A program made the position numbers and the translations under genes. This document shows, one piece after another, positions 6,760 through 14,621 of a stretch of 21,082 nucleotides of DNA. This stretch comes from an uncultured bacterium (lineage in GTDB: Bacteria > Planctomycetota > Phycisphaerae > Phycisphaerales > SM1A02). Under the pieces are notes generated by a model. That model did not search any database, was not told the DNA's origin, and saw nothing but the letters and a program-made list of their open reading frames with translations. The DNA lies in the NCBI GenBank assembly GCA_903867275.1, contig CAIPQY010000310.1, positions 1-21,082 of the forward strand. The letters run 5' to 3'. The first letter of the stretch is position 1. Each line of letters begins with the position of its first letter.

Positions 6760-8301
6760 TCAGGATGCGTGGGTGACTTCGCCGGCCTGCATGCACCATC
6801 GCACGCGCGGCGGATCGGTGACCCAGTTGCAGCGGAATGGATCGCGATCAAGCGACACCAGATCGGCCGAGAGCCCGGTGGCCAGGCGGCCGGTGCGCCC
6901 GTTGCAGCGCAGGCAGCGCGCGGCGTCGATGGTGAAGGCGCGCAGGGCGGTTTCGGGCGACACGTTGTCCTGAGGGCGGCACATGTCGCCGTTGGCATCC
7001 AGGCCCGTGATGGCGGCGCGCATGCCCGCGATCACGTTGGGCGGCACGATGGGCCAGTCGCTGCCGAAGGCCAGCATCGCGCCGGATTCCTGCAGCGCAC
7101 GGAACGGAAAGAAGCGGTCCATGCGTTCGGCGCCAAGCGCGCATTCGGCGCCGGGCGCGTCGTGGAACTTGTGCAGCGGCTGCATGCTGGCCCAGCGGCC
7201 CCTCATGCGCGGCAGGTCGTCAGGGTGCACGGTCTGCGCGTGCTCGATGCGCAGCGCCTCGCGGGCGGGCACGCCGCGCAACTCCGACGCGTCGGCGGCA
7301 TCCAGCACGGCGCGCAGGGCCGCATCGCCGATGGCGTGCAGGCTCATGCTGAAGTCGCGGCGCAGACCTTCGCGCAGCCATTCCGCCAGCACGCCGCGCT
7401 CGGCGAGCTCCATGAACAGGCCGCAGTCGTTGGGCGCATCGGCGTAGGGCTGCAGCATGCGCGCGGTGCGGCTGCCCAGCGTGCCGTCCACGAAGGTCTT
7501 GAAGCCGATGATACTCAGCATCTCGTCGCGGGGCACGCAGTTGAACAGGTTCCAGTCGAGCGGCCAGTCGCGATCGAGCAGCGTGGTGCGGATGCGAAGG
7601 CGCATTTCGCGGCGCAGCGGGTCGATCGCTTCCACCAGATCGCGCGCGTACTCCATGCTGCCCACGGTGGCGATGCCGTGCGCGGCCAGATGGCGCGATG
7701 CCGCGCGCAGGCCTTCGCGTCGCTCGGCGATCGTGGGTTCGGGCACGCAGGGCTTGGCCCACTTCCACGCCGCCTGCTCCAGGAACAGGCCCGTGGGCTG
7801 GCCGTGTGCGTCGCGTTCCACGCGGCCGCCGGGCGGGTCGGTGCGCAAGTCGAAGCGTGTTGCCACGCGAGCCAGCGCGGCGCGATTCAGCACGCAGGCG
7901 TGCTGATCCATGCGCCAGGCGATGGCGGGGCGGTCGCCGCAGGCGTCAAGCCATTCGGCCGTGGGCATGTCGCCACCCCAGCGGGACTGGTCCCAACCGT
8001 TGGCCTTCAGCCAGCGCTCTGGAGGCAGTGCGGCGTGCGCGTCGGCGATGGCCTTGGTGAACTGCTCGCGCGAACCAACCTGCGAAAGGTGGATCTCGCC
8101 GAGCGAGAGTCCGCCGAGGGTGAGATGCACATGCGTGTCGATGAATGCTGGGCCGACCCACGGGCCGCCATCGAGTTCGCGATCGGCTGCGCCGGCGTCG
8201 AAGGACTCGATGCGTCCGTCTGCGATCACCAGCGAGCGTGCATTGGCATCGGCGGTGTCCGCGGTCCAGATCTTCTCGGCGCGCACGCGAAGTCGGGGCA
8301 T
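6760..8301 (-). CDS. YtcJ-like metal-dependent amidohydrolase
   Basis: A 513-residue member of the Amidohydro_3 family. The N-terminal small beta domain (residues 1-50) leads into DTHVHL (H57, H59, the first metal ligands). Later landmarks are GFKTFVDGTLGSRTA (the Lys region), SLHAIGDAALRAVLDA, LRIEHAQTVHPDDL and the GSDWPIVPPN metal Asp site, followed by TGRLATGLSADLVSLDRDP. No signal peptide, so probably cytoplasmic. YtcJ-type enzymes hydrolyse amide bonds of N-acyl compounds, but the substrate cannot be read from sequence. The start at 8301 has no Shine-Dalgarno; TACGAT ends exactly 6 bases upstream, overlapping the promoter of the divergent lipoprotein. Confidence 0.9.
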   Translation of the reverse strand: MPRLRVRAEKIWTADTADANARSLVIADGRIESFDAGAADRELDGGPWVGPAFIDTHVHLTLGGLSLGEIHLSQVGSREQFTKAIADAHAALPPERWLKANGWDQSRWGGDMPTAEWLDACGDRPAIAWRMDQHACVLNRAALARVATRFDLRTDPPGGRVERDAHGQPTGLFLEQAAWKWAKPCVPEPTIAERREGLRAASRHLAAHGIATVGSMEYARDLVEAIDPLRREMRLRIRTTLLDRDWPLDWNLFNCVPRDEMLSIIGFKTFVDGTLGSRTARMLQPYADAPNDCGLFMELAERGVLAEWLREGLRRDFSMSLHAIGDAALRAVLDAADASELRGVPAREALRIEHAQTVHPDDLPRMRGRWASMQPLHKFHDAPGAECALGAERMDRFFPFRALQESGAMLAFGSDWPIVPPNVIAGMRAAITGLDANGDMCRPQDNVSPETALRAFTIDAARCLRCNGRTGRLATGLSADLVSLDRDPFRCNWVTDPPRVRWCMQAGEVTHAS

Positions 8302-8306
8302 GCAGC

Positions 8307-8313
8307 TATCGTA
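8307..8313. promoter_or_regulatory. Overlapping divergent -10 hexamers
   Basis: The two start codons at 8301 (minus) and 8319 (plus) are only 17 bases apart. TATCGT on plus (8307-8312) and TACGAT on minus (8308-8313) overlap and each end 6 bases before their own ATG. The core CTATCGTAG is nearly palindromic. Confidence 0.55.
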
Positions 8314-8318
8314 GAGGC

Positions 8319-8930
8319 ATGCGCATCACTCTTCCTGCGGCGATGGTCGGCTTGGCGTTGCTCGCGGCATGCGGCGATGGTGCGCCGGCACCCAAGCCAC
8401 CCGCGCCGTTTGCCGTTTCGAAGGCCGTGCCCGCCGCGGATGCGGGTGGTGCGTCGGGTGATGTGGCAGGTGATCCCGCCAACGCGGTCTGCGGCGGATT
8501 CACCTTTCCGAAGCCTGCTGCGTGGAAGGGCGTGAAGCCCACGGCCGCGTTCCGCACGCTGCAGTTCGAGGTGCCGGGCGCGGGTGGCGCGGCGGATCTG
8601 ATCTTCAGCGTGTTCACCGATGGGCAGGGGGGCAAGCCGGAAGAGAACATCCAGCGCTGGCGCAACCAGTTCCGCGACGCAAACGGGCAGCCCGCCGCGC
8701 CAACCGAAACCCAGCGCAAGGTGGGCGATCTGATGGTGCAGCGCGTGGACATCCGCGGCGCGTGGAAGGGCATGGGCATGCAGGCGGCGCGTGAGGGCAC
8801 GGTGCAGCTGGCTGCGATCGTGCCGGCGGAGGCGGGCACCATGATCTATGTGCGGATGGTGGGTGCCGAGGCCACGGTCGAGGCTGCACGCGCGGACTTC
8901 GAGCGCATGATCGACGGCATGCATCGGTGA
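8319..8930 (+). CDS. hypothetical lipoprotein
   Basis: A 203-residue predicted lipoprotein. Residues 1-19 form a signal peptide ending in the lipobox LLAAC, with the acylated Cys at about 19. A low-complexity Ala/Pro linker follows (PAPKPPAPF). The mature domain (about 58-203) has no family I can name. It includes FTFPKPAAWKGV, ADLIFSVFTDGQGGKPEENIQRWRNQF and the ending ADFERMIDGMHR, a pattern I associate with small planctomycete envelope lipoproteins. The start at 8319 is chosen because the signal peptide begins there and TATCGT lies 6 bases upstream; frames extending further upstream run antisense into the amidohydrolase gene. It precedes the patatin-like lipoprotein by 55 bases. Confidence 0.75.
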   Translation: MRITLPAAMVGLALLAACGDGAPAPKPPAPFAVSKAVPAADAGGASGDVAGDPANAVCGGFTFPKPAAWKGVKPTAAFRTLQFEVPGAGGAADLIFSVFTDGQGGKPEENIQRWRNQFRDANGQPAAPTETQRKVGDLMVQRVDIRGAWKGMGMQAAREGTVQLAAIVPAEAGTMIYVRMVGAEATVEAARADFERMIDGMHR

Positions 8931-8985
8931 GGTTCGGCGCGGGCCGCGTGGTGCTACAGTGAACCCCGACTTCCAGGAGATCACC

Positions 8986-10212
8986 ATGCACCGAATCGCC
9001 CGTTCCATCGTTCTCATGTGCACCGTCGCCGCGTTCGCGGGCCTGTCGGCATGCACCACCATGAAGCGAGCCGTCGAGACCGAAGCGCAGCAGGAGGTGC
9101 GCCGTCAGCGCGATCTGGCGGACACCAGCGCCTTCTACAAGAGCCTGACCGAACGCATCCTGATGCGACTGGGTGATGGCAAGCATCAGGAAGTGTTCGA
9201 TGTGCTGGTGCTGTCGGGCGGCGGCGACTTCGGTGCCTTCGGCGCAGGCTTCCTGCTTGGCTGGGGTCAGGTGCAGGATCCATCGATGCGTCGACCGAAG
9301 TTCGACTTCGTGGCCGGCACCAGCACGGGCGCGTTGCTTGCGCCGCTGGCATATCTGGGCACCGATGCCGATCTGCAGCTGGGCGCCGACATGTACTCCA
9401 ATCCGCCGAGCGATCTGGTGATGCAGAACGGCCTGATTCCGGTGTTGCCGTTCCACGAGTCGCTGGCGCTTCCGACGGGCTTGCGTCGCGAGGTGGCCGC
9501 CCAGTTGAGCGACGCCATGCTGGAGCGATTCAGGCAGGAGGCGGCGACCGGACGCGTGCTTGCCTGTGCCACCACCAATCTGGACTTCGGCACCTTCCGT
9601 CCATTCGACGTGCTTGAAGGCGTGAAGCTGGACAACGCGGCCTTCCGTGAATCGATGATGCAGCGGCTGATCGCGTCGGCGTCGATTCCCGCCGTGTTCC
9701 CGCCCGTGGAGATCGATGGTTCGTACTACGTGGACGGCGGCGCCACCGAGAACGTGTGGTCGATCCGCAACCAGACCGAACAGGGCACGCCGCTCAGTGA
9801 ATGGCGCAAGCGCTACCCAGACAAGCCGCTGCCCAGGATCCGCCTGTGGTACCTGATCAACAACCAGTTCTTCCCCAAGACACCCGACGTGAAGCTTGAG
9901 TGGATCGACATCGCCTCGGCCGGACTGTCCACGTCGCTGCGCTCGGCGCTGATCAAGGACCTAAACCTGTCCGCCTACGCGGCTGCCGCGGAGAACGCGC
10001 AGGTGCCGGGCGAGGTGGAGTTCCGCTTCGTGGCGATCCCCGATGACTGGAAGCCGCCGGTGAAGGGCACTTTCAAGCCCGAGACCATGCGGTCGCTGGT
10101 CGAGCTGGGCCGCAAGATGGGTGCGGATCCCGCTTCGTGGCGGACCAAGATCCCGAGGCTGGATGGCACCGAGCAGCCGGGCCCGGCGCCGGCCGTTGCG
10201 CCGACGCGCTGA
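8986..10212 (+). CDS. patatin-like phospholipase, lipoprotein
   Basis: A 408-residue protein with a lipoprotein signal peptide (lipobox LSAC, Cys about 23). The patatin fold spans about 70-350: the oxyanion loop SGGGDFGAFGAG (77-88), the nucleophile elbow GTSTG (Ser113) and the catalytic Asp in VDGG (Asp250), so a complete Ser-Asp dyad is present. Family members hydrolyse acyl esters of phospholipids; placement in the envelope suggests lipid remodelling, which is inference. The ATG at 8986 is preferred over a GTG at 8959 because AGGAG lies 6 bases upstream of it and the signal peptide begins there. TACAGT at 8955-8960 may be its -10. A perfect hairpin terminator follows the stop. Confidence 0.88.
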   Translation: MHRIARSIVLMCTVAAFAGLSACTTMKRAVETEAQQEVRRQRDLADTSAFYKSLTERILMRLGDGKHQEVFDVLVLSGGGDFGAFGAGFLLGWGQVQDPSMRRPKFDFVAGTSTGALLAPLAYLGTDADLQLGADMYSNPPSDLVMQNGLIPVLPFHESLALPTGLRREVAAQLSDAMLERFRQEAATGRVLACATTNLDFGTFRPFDVLEGVKLDNAAFRESMMQRLIASASIPAVFPPVEIDGSYYVDGGATENVWSIRNQTEQGTPLSEWRKRYPDKPLPRIRLWYLINNQFFPKTPDVKLEWIDIASAGLSTSLRSALIKDLNLSAYAAAAENAQVPGEVEFRFVAIPDDWKPPVKGTFKPETMRSLVELGRKMGADPASWRTKIPRLDGTEQPGPAPAVAPTR

Positions 10213-10239
10213 GCGCCGCGAGTGAATCACCAAATGAAC

Positions 10240-10267
10240 AGGGCCCGTGCATCGCTGCACGGGCCCT
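10240..10267. terminator. Bidirectional hairpin terminator between patatin gene and superoxide dismutase gene
   Basis: Perfect 12-base arms AGGGCCCGTGCA and TGCACGGGCCCT around loop TCGC, followed on the plus strand by TGTGTTT. The two genes converge here, so it can serve both directions. Confidence 0.8.
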
Positions 10268-10291
10268 TGTGTTTCATCGCGTCTCGTGCCG

Positions 10292-11056
<765 letters not shown>

Positions 11057-11064
11057 GGGGTGAG

Positions 11065-11070
11065 ACGATA
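11065..11070 (-). promoter_or_regulatory. -10 hexamer upstream of superoxide dismutase
   Basis: TATCGT on the minus strand ending 8 bases before the ATG at 11056. It is the same hexamer as that of the lipoprotein at 8319. No clear -35. Confidence 0.45.
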
Positions 11071-11119
11071 GGGCCGGGCGCGCGGCCGTGCCACCCGTGG
11101 CCAAACCTGCGGCGGTGCG

Positions 11120-11125
11120 TAGGCT
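11120..11125 (+). promoter_or_regulatory. -10 hexamer upstream of thiE
   Basis: TAGGCT ending 7 bases before the ATG at 11133, which has no Shine-Dalgarno. No clear -35. Confidence 0.4.
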
Positions 11126-11132
11126 TGTGTGC

Positions 11133-12179
11133 ATGAGCGAAGTGGATCGAACGCTGGATGCGGCAGCCAATCGCGCGGGCGAGGGGCTTCGCACGCTGGA
11201 GGATGCGCTGCGCTTCGCGCTGGATCGTGGCGATCTCCTGGCGCGCGCGAAGTCGCTGCGTCATGCGCTGCGCACCGCGATGGAGCGCCTGCCGGCGGGG
11301 CGACTGATCGCGCACCGCGATGCATCGGGCGATGCGGGTCGCGACACGCTGGGTGGTCGCGAGGGCGATCGCGATGGCGTGCGCGGCGTCGCCATGGCCG
11401 CCATGCGCCGCGCCATCGAGGCGTTCCGCACGCTGGAGGAATTCGGCAAGCTGGTCGATGCGGAATTCGCCGCGGCATGCGCCGCGCTTCGCTATCAGGC
11501 CTACGACCTCGAGCGCGATGCCACGCTGGCCTTCGGTTCGTCGCGCCGCTCGCAGCCGCGTCTGTGCCTGCTGCTCACGGAATCGCTCTGCCGCCGTGCC
11601 TGGCGCGACACGCTGCAGGCCGCGATCGAGGGCGGCGTGGACATGGTGCAGGTTCGCGAGAAGCACCTGGAAGGCCGCGCGCTGCTGCACCGCGTGCGCG
11701 AGGTGATCGACATCGCCCGCCCGCGCGGCGTGCGCGTGATCGTGAACGACCGTGTGGACATCGCGGTGACCGCGGGCGCCGATGGCGTGCATCTTGGCAC
11801 CGGTGACCTGCCGCTGATGGAGGCGCGCCGCATCGCGGGCACCGATCTGCTGCTTGGCGCCAGCACGCACGACATGGGCGAGGCCACGGCCGCCATCGAG
11901 GCTGGCGCCGACCTGTGTGGCGTGGGCGCCATGTTCAGCACCGCGCTGAAGCCCGAGCGCACGCCTTCGGGCACCGCGTATCTGCGCGCCTACATCGAAC
12001 GATTCCCGCGCACACCGCATCTGGCGATCGGCGGCGTCACGCCCGAAACCATCGGGGCACTGGTGGAAGCGGGCGTGCGCGGCGTGGCGGTGAGTGCCGC
12101 CATCTGTGGCGCGGCCGACCCCGGGCAGGTGGCAGCCGCGCTGGTCGCGCCGCTTCGAAGCGCCGCCGCAACCGCATGA
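11133..12179 (+). CDS. thiE: thiamine-phosphate synthase with N-terminal ThiD2-like domain
   Basis: A 348-residue fusion. The C-terminal half (about 148-345) is the ThiE TIM barrel that joins HMP-PP and thiazole phosphate. It shows MVQVREKHLEGR, VIVNDRVDIA, GVHLGTGDLP, GVGAMFSTALKPE and AIGGVTPETI, holding the pyrophosphate- and thiazole-phosphate-binding residues. The first about 135 residues (TLDAAANRAGEGLRTLEDALRF, then RHALRTAMERL, and RDASGDAGRD) match the helical N-terminal domain found on ThiE of cyanobacteria, Aquifex and planctomycetes. That domain is classed as ThiD2, a proposed HMP-phosphate kinase activity. The start at 11133 is where that domain begins; an earlier in-frame start at 11088 adds unrelated residues. 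The stop overlaps the next gene in ATGA. Confidence 0.9.
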   Translation: MSEVDRTLDAAANRAGEGLRTLEDALRFALDRGDLLARAKSLRHALRTAMERLPAGRLIAHRDASGDAGRDTLGGREGDRDGVRGVAMAAMRRAIEAFRTLEEFGKLVDAEFAAACAALRYQAYDLERDATLAFGSSRRSQPRLCLLLTESLCRRAWRDTLQAAIEGGVDMVQVREKHLEGRALLHRVREVIDIARPRGVRVIVNDRVDIAVTAGADGVHLGTGDLPLMEARRIAGTDLLLGASTHDMGEATAAIEAGADLCGVGAMFSTALKPERTPSGTAYLRAYIERFPRTPHLAIGGVTPETIGALVEAGVRGVAVSAAICGAADPGQVAAALVAPLRSAAATA

Positions 12180-12997
12180 GCCGCGCGCCCGCCGAACTCA
12201 CGCTGCTCGGCACCGGCACCAGTTCCGGCATTCCGGTGATCGGCTGCGACTGCGCCACCTGCACCAGCGACGATCCGCGCGACCGGCGCCTGCGCACCGG
12301 CGCGCTGCTGCGCTTCACCTGCGAGAGCGGCGAGCGGCGCGCACTGCTGCTTGACGTGCCGCCCGACCATCGCGAGCAGAGCCTGCGCGTGAAGCTGGAT
12401 CGCTGCGACGCCATCCTGCTCACGCACGCGCATGTGGATCACGTGTTCGGCCTGGACGAGGTGCGGCGCTACAACGCCATCATGCGCCGCGCCATTCCGG
12501 TGTACGCCGATGCGCCCACCTGGGAGCAGCTCGAGCGCGTGTATCAGCACATCCTGTTCCGCGAGCACAACGTGAACGCCAGCTTCGTGGCCGATCTGTC
12601 GCCGCACCGCGTTCGGCACGGCGATGTGCTGGACCTGCACGGCCTGCGCGCCACCGCCTTCACCCTGTGGCATGGCAAGCTGCCCATCCTGGGTTGGCGC
12701 ATCGACGGACCGGCCGACGACCCGCTGTTTCCGCTGGCGTACTGCACCGACGTGAACCGCATTCCGGATGAGAGCTGGCCCATGCTGCGGGGGGTGCGCA
12801 CGCTGGTGCTGGACATGCTGCGGCCGAAGGCCCACGACACGCACTTCACCTGCGAGCAGGCCATGGAGGCTGCGCGCGCGGTGGGGGCCGAGCGCACCGT
12901 GTTCGTGCACATGACCCACGACATCCGCCATGCGGAGTTCGATCCCACGCTTCCGGCGGGCATGCGGCTGGGTTTCGATGGCCTGACGCTGCCCTGA
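12176..12997 (+). CDS. PhnP-like metallo-beta-lactamase-fold hydrolase
   Basis: A 273-residue MBL-fold protein. It begins LTLLGTGTSSGIPVIGCDCATC (Cys24, 26 and 29), where the cysteine cluster matches the structural zinc site of PhnP-type phosphodiesterases. The active-site motif THAHVDHVFGLDE (H84, H86, D88, H89) is intact; later WHGKLPILGWRI, YCTDVN and VHMTHDI supply the remaining metal ligands. PhnP cleaves cyclic phosphodiesters, but no phosphonate (phn) genes are nearby, so this is probably one of the general MBL hydrolases of unknown substrate common in planctomycetes. The ATGA overlap with thiE shows translational coupling; a biochemical link to thiamine is not established. Confidence 0.87.
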   Translation: MSRAPAELTLLGTGTSSGIPVIGCDCATCTSDDPRDRRLRTGALLRFTCESGERRALLLDVPPDHREQSLRVKLDRCDAILLTHAHVDHVFGLDEVRRYNAIMRRAIPVYADAPTWEQLERVYQHILFREHNVNASFVADLSPHRVRHGDVLDLHGLRATAFTLWHGKLPILGWRIDGPADDPLFPLAYCTDVNRIPDESWPMLRGVRTLVLDMLRPKAHDTHFTCEQAMEAARAVGAERTVFVHMTHDIRHAEFDPTLPAGMRLGFDGLTLP

Positions 12998-13072
12998 GCC
13001 GCCGAGCGATCCTGGTGCCGTTCCCGGGCAAACGGCGGCTTCGCGGGCGTGGAGCGTGGTGGCGGATTCCGC

Positions 13073-13078
13073 TACCAT
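13073..13078 (+). promoter_or_regulatory. -10 hexamer upstream of atpG
   Basis: TACCAT in the context TTCCGCTACCAT, ending 9 bases before the ATG. It resembles the rpsP -10 context TTCCGCTACACT. There is no Shine-Dalgarno and no good -35. Confidence 0.4.
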
Positions 13079-13087
13079 CTCGGCCCC

Positions 13088-13966
13088 ATGGCACAGATCC
13101 GTGAGATCAAGAAGCGCATCGTGGCAGTGCGGACCATCCGTCGCATCACCAAGACGATGCAGATGATCGCCACCGCGAAGTTCACCGCCAGCCTCAGCCG
13201 CGCGAAGGCGAGCCGCCCCTACATGGAGCGCATCCGCGAGCTGGTGGCCGAAGTGGCCGCCCGCGCCGGCGACGTGTCGCACCCGCTGTGCCAGCCCCCG
13301 CAGAAGGCCGCCAAGAAGGAACTCATTCTGGTGGTTGCCAGCGACCGCGGTCTGTGCGGCGCCTACAACGGCCATGTGCTGCGCACCGCCATGAAGGCCA
13401 TCAAGGCCGCGCGCGAGGCGGGCCGCGAGCCGGTGGTGGAAGTGGTGGGCAAGAAGGCCATCGCCTTCTTCAAGTTCCAGAAGATCGCCGTCGCCCAGCG
13501 TCACGCCTTCGGTGACAAGCCGCAGTTCGAGGCGGTGGAGGCGCTGGCCAATCGCCTGATCCAGGACTATCTCGCCGGCGGCTTCGATGCCTGCCGCGTG
13601 GTGTTCATGAAGTTCGTCAGCAACAGCCGTCAGGTGCCCGAGACGCTGCAGCTGCTGCCGCTGAACATGCCCGCGGCCGAAGCGGGCGCGCCGGCCGCGG
13701 GTGGCGCCAGCCTGTACGAGTTCATGCCCAACGCGCAGGAACTGCTCGGCGAACTGCTGCCGCGCACGCTGAAGGTGAGCCTGTTCCAGGCCATCATCGA
13801 CGCGATCGTGAGCGAGAACGTGATGCGCATGGTGGCCATGAAGAGCGCCACCGACAACGCCGCGGGCCTGGGCCGCACGCTGAACCGCAGCTACAACCGC
13901 GCCCGTCAGGCGCGCATCACCACCGAGCTCACCGAGATCGTGTCGGGCGCCGCCGCGCTCGAGTGA
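13088..13966 (+). CDS. atpG: F-type ATP synthase gamma subunit
   Basis: A 292-residue rotor-shaft subunit of F1. Both coiled-coil ends are clear. The N-terminal helix reads MAQIREIKKRIVAVRTIRRITKTMQMIATAKF. The C-terminal helix reads SENVMRMVAMKSATDNAAG, then LNRSYNRARQARITTELTEIVSGAAAL. The Rossmann-like middle has LILVVASDRGLCGAYN. A small Ala/Gly-rich insertion sits near residues 197-207. The gene stands alone: upstream is the MBL hydrolase, downstream a terminator and a convergent gene, so atpA, atpD and atpC are not adjacent as they are in the standard operon. No sign of degeneration. Confidence 0.95.
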   Translation: MAQIREIKKRIVAVRTIRRITKTMQMIATAKFTASLSRAKASRPYMERIRELVAEVAARAGDVSHPLCQPPQKAAKKELILVVASDRGLCGAYNGHVLRTAMKAIKAAREAGREPVVEVVGKKAIAFFKFQKIAVAQRHAFGDKPQFEAVEALANRLIQDYLAGGFDACRVVFMKFVSNSRQVPETLQLLPLNMPAAEAGAPAAGGASLYEFMPNAQELLGELLPRTLKVSLFQAIIDAIVSENVMRMVAMKSATDNAAGLGRTLNRSYNRARQARITTELTEIVSGAAALE

Positions 13967-13992
13967 GCCCCGCATGCAACCGTGAAACAACG

Positions 13993-14025
13993 CCGGCCCG
14001 CTCGCGAGAGCGGGCCGGTTTCGTT
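13993..14025. terminator. Terminator between atpG and the rhodanese-like gene
   Basis: 11-base arms CCGGCCCGCTC (13993-14003) and GAGCGGGCCGG (14008-14018) around GCGA, followed by TTTCGTT on the plus strand. The opposite side reads GTTGTTTC on the minus strand, so it may work for both convergent genes. Confidence 0.85.
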
Positions 14026-14048
14026 CGATGGCGCGTTGTCGTGCGCGT

Positions 14049-14576
14049 TCAGTTGCCGGGCCGCGAGGCCGGCGTGCCCGGCATGCTGGGTCGCTGCGCA
14101 GGCGCCGGTGCGGCGGGCGGCGTTGCTGCCGCGCCTTCCGGTGCAGGCACGCCGGTCTCCACGCTGTTGCCGTCGCGCTTCCACGCCTTCAAGCCACCCT
14201 CGAGGGTGTACACGTTGTCGAAGCCGAGCTCCATCAGTCGCTTGCTGGCCGCCTTGCCGATGGTGTCCTCCCAGTCGGTGTCGTACACGATGAACTGGTC
14301 GTAGCCCTTCAGCGTGGTCTCCGCCTCGGCCTGCATGCGCGGGAACGGCAGGCAGATGGCGCCTGGGATGTGCTCCTTCGCGTACAGCTCGGTGGTGCGC
14401 GGATCCACCCAGGCCGTGCGCAGCTTCCTGTCGAGAATGCCGGGCTTCTCGTTGATCTTCTCCACCGCCTGGAACGAGGAGACGAACATCAGGTCGCGGT
14501 CACTGGTCTTGCGCGTGCAGCCCGTGAGCAGCGGCAGCGAGAGCATGGCGATGCATGCGAGGATTCGTGCGGTCAT
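14049..14576 (-). CDS. rhodanese-like lipoprotein lacking the catalytic cysteine
   Basis: A 175-residue predicted lipoprotein (lipobox LLTGC, Cys20) with one rhodanese domain (about 28-135). Recognisable parts are the VDPRTTELYAKEHIPGAICLPF segment and LMELGFDNVYTLEGGLKAWKRDG. The active-site loop, normally a strand followed by Cys and a Cys-x-x-x-x-Arg cradle, reads IVYDTDWEDTIGKAAS here, with Asp98 where the sulfur-carrying Cys belongs. It is therefore unlikely to transfer sulfur and may be a binding or structural domain. The C-terminal 35 residues are Pro/Ala-rich and probably disordered. A promoter with ideal spacing ends 6 bases before the ATG, and there is no Shine-Dalgarno. Confidence 0.85.
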   Translation of the reverse strand: MTARILACIAMLSLPLLTGCTRKTSDRDLMFVSSFQAVEKINEKPGILDRKLRTAWVDPRTTELYAKEHIPGAICLPFPRMQAEAETTLKGYDQFIVYDTDWEDTIGKAASKRLMELGFDNVYTLEGGLKAWKRDGNSVETGVPAPEGAAATPPAAPAPAQRPSMPGTPASRPGN

Positions 14577-14582
14577 GCGCCG

Positions 14583-14611
14583 ATTGTGTGGGCAGCGCGT
14601 CCGCAGGGCAA
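14583..14611 (-). promoter_or_regulatory. Promoter of the rhodanese-like gene, leaderless spacing
   Basis: Minus strand TTGCCC (14606-14611), 17 bases, CACAAT (14583-14588), then 6 bases to the ATG. This is the clearest two-box promoter among the Shine-Dalgarno-less starts. Confidence 0.55.
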
Positions 14612-14621
14612 GCTGGCCGAA

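Noticed and set aside
6349..8535. A long open frame of over 700 codons on the plus strand.
   Set aside because: It runs antisense to the site-2 protease and amidohydrolase, is rich in His, Arg, Ala and Gly with no domain, and reflects GC-rich codon bias in a shadow frame.
13017..13036. Inverted repeat GCCGTT...AACGGC between the MBL gene and atpG as a terminator.
   Set aside because: Only a 6-base stem with an 8-base loop and no T-run; too weak to call.
11990..13990. A 666-codon open frame on the minus strand.
   Set aside because: It lies antisense to thiE, the MBL gene and atpG, all of which have clear family motifs; composition is typical of a shadow frame.
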